Shown here piece by piece: positions 61,783 through 64,000 of a stretch of 64,000 bases of DNA. The stretch is from NCBI GenBank assembly GCA_025149125.1, contig CP102272.1, positions 2,914,001 through 2,978,000 of the forward strand. The letters are read 5' to 3'. The position numbers and the translations under genes were made by a program. The notes under the pieces were generated by a model that was given only the letters and a program-made list of their open reading frames with translations, had not been told where the DNA came from and made no database searches. Source of the DNA: [Clostridium] asparagiforme DSM 15981. Its GTDB lineage: Bacteria > Bacillota > Clostridia > Lachnospirales > Lachnospiraceae. Each line of letters starts with the position of its first letter. The first letter of the stretch is position 1.

Positions 61783-63456
61783 TCAGCCATGAGTCTGCGC
61801 CAATTCCCTGGCCTCCCAGGTGATTTCCTCCGGAAAACCCATGTATTCCAGCAGCCGGATGGCGTTTTTGGAATCCGCGGGGCCGGAATGGATCTTGTAG
61901 GAGAAGGCGATTCCGCCGTCCGTGATCTGCTCGCTGAAATGAAAGTTGTCGTACTGGCTCTCCAACAGCTGCGTCAGCTCGATGTCGTGGGAGGCCACGA
62001 TGGCCAGGCAGTTATGCTTTGCCAGGTAGCGAAGCACCGCGCAGGAGGCGGCGATGCGCTCCTGGGTGTTGGTTCCCCTCAGGATTTCGTCCACGATGCA
62101 GACGGTGGGCGTTTCCGGTGTCAGGCTGTCGATGATGCGTTTCAGATAGTGGATCTCTTTAATATAGTAGCTTTCCCCGGACAGAATGTCGTCCCGCAGC
62201 GCCATGGAGGTGATCAGGCCGGTCCGCGGCAGGGTCAGGCGGGCTGCGGAGCAGGTGAAAATGCTCTGGGCCAGCAGAACGTTGACCGCCACGGCCTTGA
62301 TGAAGGTGGATTTGCCGGAGGCGTTGGAGCCGGTGACGATGCAGCTGCGGCGGATGGACGCAGAGTTGCTGACCGGATGGCTGAGAAGGGGATGATACAG
62401 CTCTTCCGCCTCCAGCCGGCAGGGGGCGTCCTGCTCTGTGAAGGACGGTTCGCACCAGTGGGGCAGGCTGGCCCGGAAGGAGGCCACGGAGATGGCCATG
62501 TCGATCTCGCCTACACGCTGGTATAAGGCCAGCAGGTCCTCCTTCCGGCCGTCCAGCTCCCGGAGCAGCTTGTTGTACCGGATGAAATCGCTGAGGGTGA
62601 CGCCCACCAGGTAAGCGTTTAACAGGCTGAAGAGATCGCCGGACAGGCCGCTCTGCTCCCGGGTGTTCAGCCTCATGATTTTGCGGGCGGAGCGGGAGAA
62701 GCGCTGGGCCAGCTCCCCGAGGTCGGGGGAGGGTTCCACGCCGCCGGACTTTCCGGGGTCCGACAGCAGCCTGGCGGTGCGGATGATCCCCAGAGTGGCG
62801 CGCAGCATGGACAGATTGGCGCTGTACTTGTATTTCTGGAAGGAGTAGATCACCAGGTTGGACAGGGCGGCAAAGAGCGGGAACACCAGATAGCGGGTGT
62901 CTAAGAGCAGGGCGCTGGGGAGGAAGGAGCAGAGCAGCAGCCCCCTCATAAACCGGTAAAACTGGATATTGGGGATCTCAAACCCCTTCAGATTGCGGAT
63001 GAACACGGGCAGATAGTAGCTGCCGTGCTCTTTTCCCAGGCAGTGGAGCAGATACGTTGCCCGCTCCCGCTCGGTTTCGTGCTCCCCGAAATAGCGAATC
63101 TTCCCACGCAGGGATTCCTCCGCCTCCCGGTTCTGGCTAAGGCGGTGGAGAGCCGTGTACAGCGCCTGCTCTCCGGCAAAGGAACGGCAGTTGTTGATGC
63201 GCAGGTAGACGGCATCCATTTCCAGATCATTCCAGGTGATTTCGTCGATCTGTTCCTGTTCGGAGAGGTTCGTCTGCTCAAAGTCCCAGTCATATTCAAT
63301 TCCGCCGTAATCCCGGTTTTCGCGCTGGGGAATGGCGCCGAAGCTCTGCCGCAGCAGGGCTTTTTTTCCGTTGCCAAAGTCCCGGCGGTTTTCCAGGCGG
63401 ATCAGAATGTAGGCCATAACTAAAATGCACAGTAGGATCAGTGTGTAAGGTTCCAT
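61783..63456 (-). CDS. Membrane-anchored MutS-family ATPase
   Basis: 557 residues. An N-terminal membrane helix (TLILLCILVMAYILIRLEN) and a second hydrophobic pair at about 180-215 precede a MutS-like lever/clamp region (about 220-330). The ATPase domain shows Walker A TGSNASGKST near 375, SMALRDDILSGESYYIKEI, Walker B TVCIVDEILRGTNTQER, and VASHDIELTQL. No N-terminal mismatch-recognition domain (no FYE motif) and no Smr nuclease tail as in MutS2. This class is found in clostridia with unknown role; mismatch repair is unlikely. Confidence 0.85.
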   Translation of the reverse strand: MEPYTLILLCILVMAYILIRLENRRDFGNGKKALLRQSFGAIPQRENRDYGGIEYDWDFEQTNLSEQEQIDEITWNDLEMDAVYLRINNCRSFAGEQALYTALHRLSQNREAEESLRGKIRYFGEHETERERATYLLHCLGKEHGSYYLPVFIRNLKGFEIPNIQFYRFMRGLLLCSFLPSALLLDTRYLVFPLFAALSNLVIYSFQKYKYSANLSMLRATLGIIRTARLLSDPGKSGGVEPSPDLGELAQRFSRSARKIMRLNTREQSGLSGDLFSLLNAYLVGVTLSDFIRYNKLLRELDGRKEDLLALYQRVGEIDMAISVASFRASLPHWCEPSFTEQDAPCRLEAEELYHPLLSHPVSNSASIRRSCIVTGSNASGKSTFIKAVAVNVLLAQSIFTCSAARLTLPRTGLITSMALRDDILSGESYYIKEIHYLKRIIDSLTPETPTVCIVDEILRGTNTQERIAASCAVLRYLAKHNCLAIVASHDIELTQLLESQYDNFHFSEQITDGGIAFSYKIHSGPADSKNAIRLLEYMGFPEEITWEARELAQTHG

Positions 63457-63773
63457 GGCGCGCCCTCCTTTGTTTCTTTCATTCTATCACAGTTCCCGGT
63501 GATTTATCTTACGATTTCCATAAATCAGCGGAGGTTTTCCGGATCAATTTTTTTAAAATAGAGCGGAAGGCTATAAAAAAATATAGACGGTAAACAGAAA
63601 AAAAGAAAGATAGGATAGAAAAAAATATACAAAATGATCGTTTAAAATGGTAAAAAAGCCAATATTTTCTAATTGAACCGGACATGATAGGAGAAAATGT
63701 ATAAAATATTATTGACATGACGTAGAAAATATTCTATAATCAAGATAACAACAGAAAGGAGGAGCAGACGGCA
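63457..63773. other. AT-rich intergenic region
   Basis: 317 bp without a gene. The only supported element is the strong promoter at 63712-63740; the rest is A-rich with no stable hairpin seen. Confidence 0.6.
63712..63740 (+). promoter_or_regulatory. Consensus promoter of the RidA-family gene
   Basis: Perfect TTGACA at 63712-63717, 17 bp spacer, perfect TATAAT at 63735-63740. Confidence 0.9.
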
Positions 63774-64000
63774 ATGGAAACAGTCGAGACAAAGTTCTCC
63801 GTCCGCGACGGCGGCCACTACGTGCCTGGTGTAAAGCATAATCAGGTGCTGTACATATCCGGCCAGCTGTCCATTGACCCGGAGACGGGGAAAGTACCCG
63901 AGGGAGGGGTAAAGGCGGAGGCCAGACAGGCTCTGGCGAATCTGGATCTGGTGCTTCAGGAGGCCGGAGCCAGCCGGGAGGACGTGCTGCACTGCCGCGT
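63774..64000 (+). CDS. RidA-family protein (Rid/YjgF), cut by the window edge
   Basis: First 75 residues only. AAGGAGGAG ribosome site, ATG at 63774. VLYISGQLSIDPETGKVPEGGVKAEARQALANLDLVLQEAGASREDVLHCR matches the Rid (YjgF/YER057c/UK114) fold, trimeric enamine/imine deaminases that remove reactive 2-aminoacrylate. The catalytic Arg region lies beyond the window. Strongly promoted. Confidence 0.9.
   Translation, partial: METVETKFSVRDGGHYVPGVKHNQVLYISGQLSIDPETGKVPEGGVKAEARQALANLDLVLQEAGASREDVLHCR

Overview
The window looks like a GC-rich chromosome segment from a Clostridia gut anaerobe, most likely Lachnospiraceae. The reasons are clostridial AGGAGG ribosome sites, sigma-A type promoters (TTGACA-17-TATAAT), many PTS and antiterminator genes, DUF4317 and DUF1846 proteins, a NarABC-like reductase and a single-chain PurL. 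Genes are tightly packed, often with ATGA stop/start overlaps. I see no rRNA, tRNA, CRISPR array, insertion sequence or phage module.

Layout. 1-5.3 kb: the end of a molybdopterin oxidoreductase, a 4Fe-4S subunit, a flavoprotein, a TDT-family transporter and moeA, resembling the clostridial nitrate reductase set. 5.3-6.3 kb: FMN-binding protein and HxlR regulator. 6.3-9.8 kb: glucose PTS EIICBA behind a RAT/terminator leader, followed by its BglG-type antiterminator. 9.9-11.2 kb: AT-rich coiled-coil orphan and a HAD phosphatase. 11.4-18.0 kb: mannose-family PTS operon headed by a LevR-like regulator that lacks the GAFTGA loop, with a neutral-ceramidase-like hydrolase inserted between EIID and EIIA. 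18.0-30.9 kb: mixed genes (acetyltransferase, DUF4317, MerR regulators, an amino-acid-type dehydrogenase, a NUMOD1-only protein, TrmO, LysM-GH18, a histidine-free HPr-like protein, an XPD-like helicase with a nuclease-like N-terminus, LysR). 31.1-34.2 kb: a frameshifted desuccinylase-family gene, a paralogue lacking the zinc ligands, a truncated sigma-like protein and a histidine phosphatase.

34.3-53.8 kb is the most interesting part: a large catabolic island for Amadori (glycated amine) compounds. It carries clear homologues of FrlA (permease), FrlC (epimerase), two FrlD kinases, FrlB (deglycase) and GntR regulators. Alongside them are genes not found in the E. coli frl operon: SgcQ/BtpA-like, LyxK-like kinase, SgcE-like 3-epimerase, AraD/UlaF-like aldolase/epimerase, a second xylose-isomerase-fold protein, two amidohydrolases, SGNH hydrolase, YjbQ, an NhaC antiporter and another FGGY kinase. 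The simplest reading is import of a glycated amine, epimerisation, phosphorylation and deglycation to sugar phosphate plus amine. A second pentulose/ketose-phosphate branch appears to be attached.

53.9-64 kb: DUF1846, small membrane proteins, a YitT-family protein, purL, a membrane-anchored MutS-like ATPase and the start of a RidA-family gene. Identifications are from reading the translations; no database search was run.
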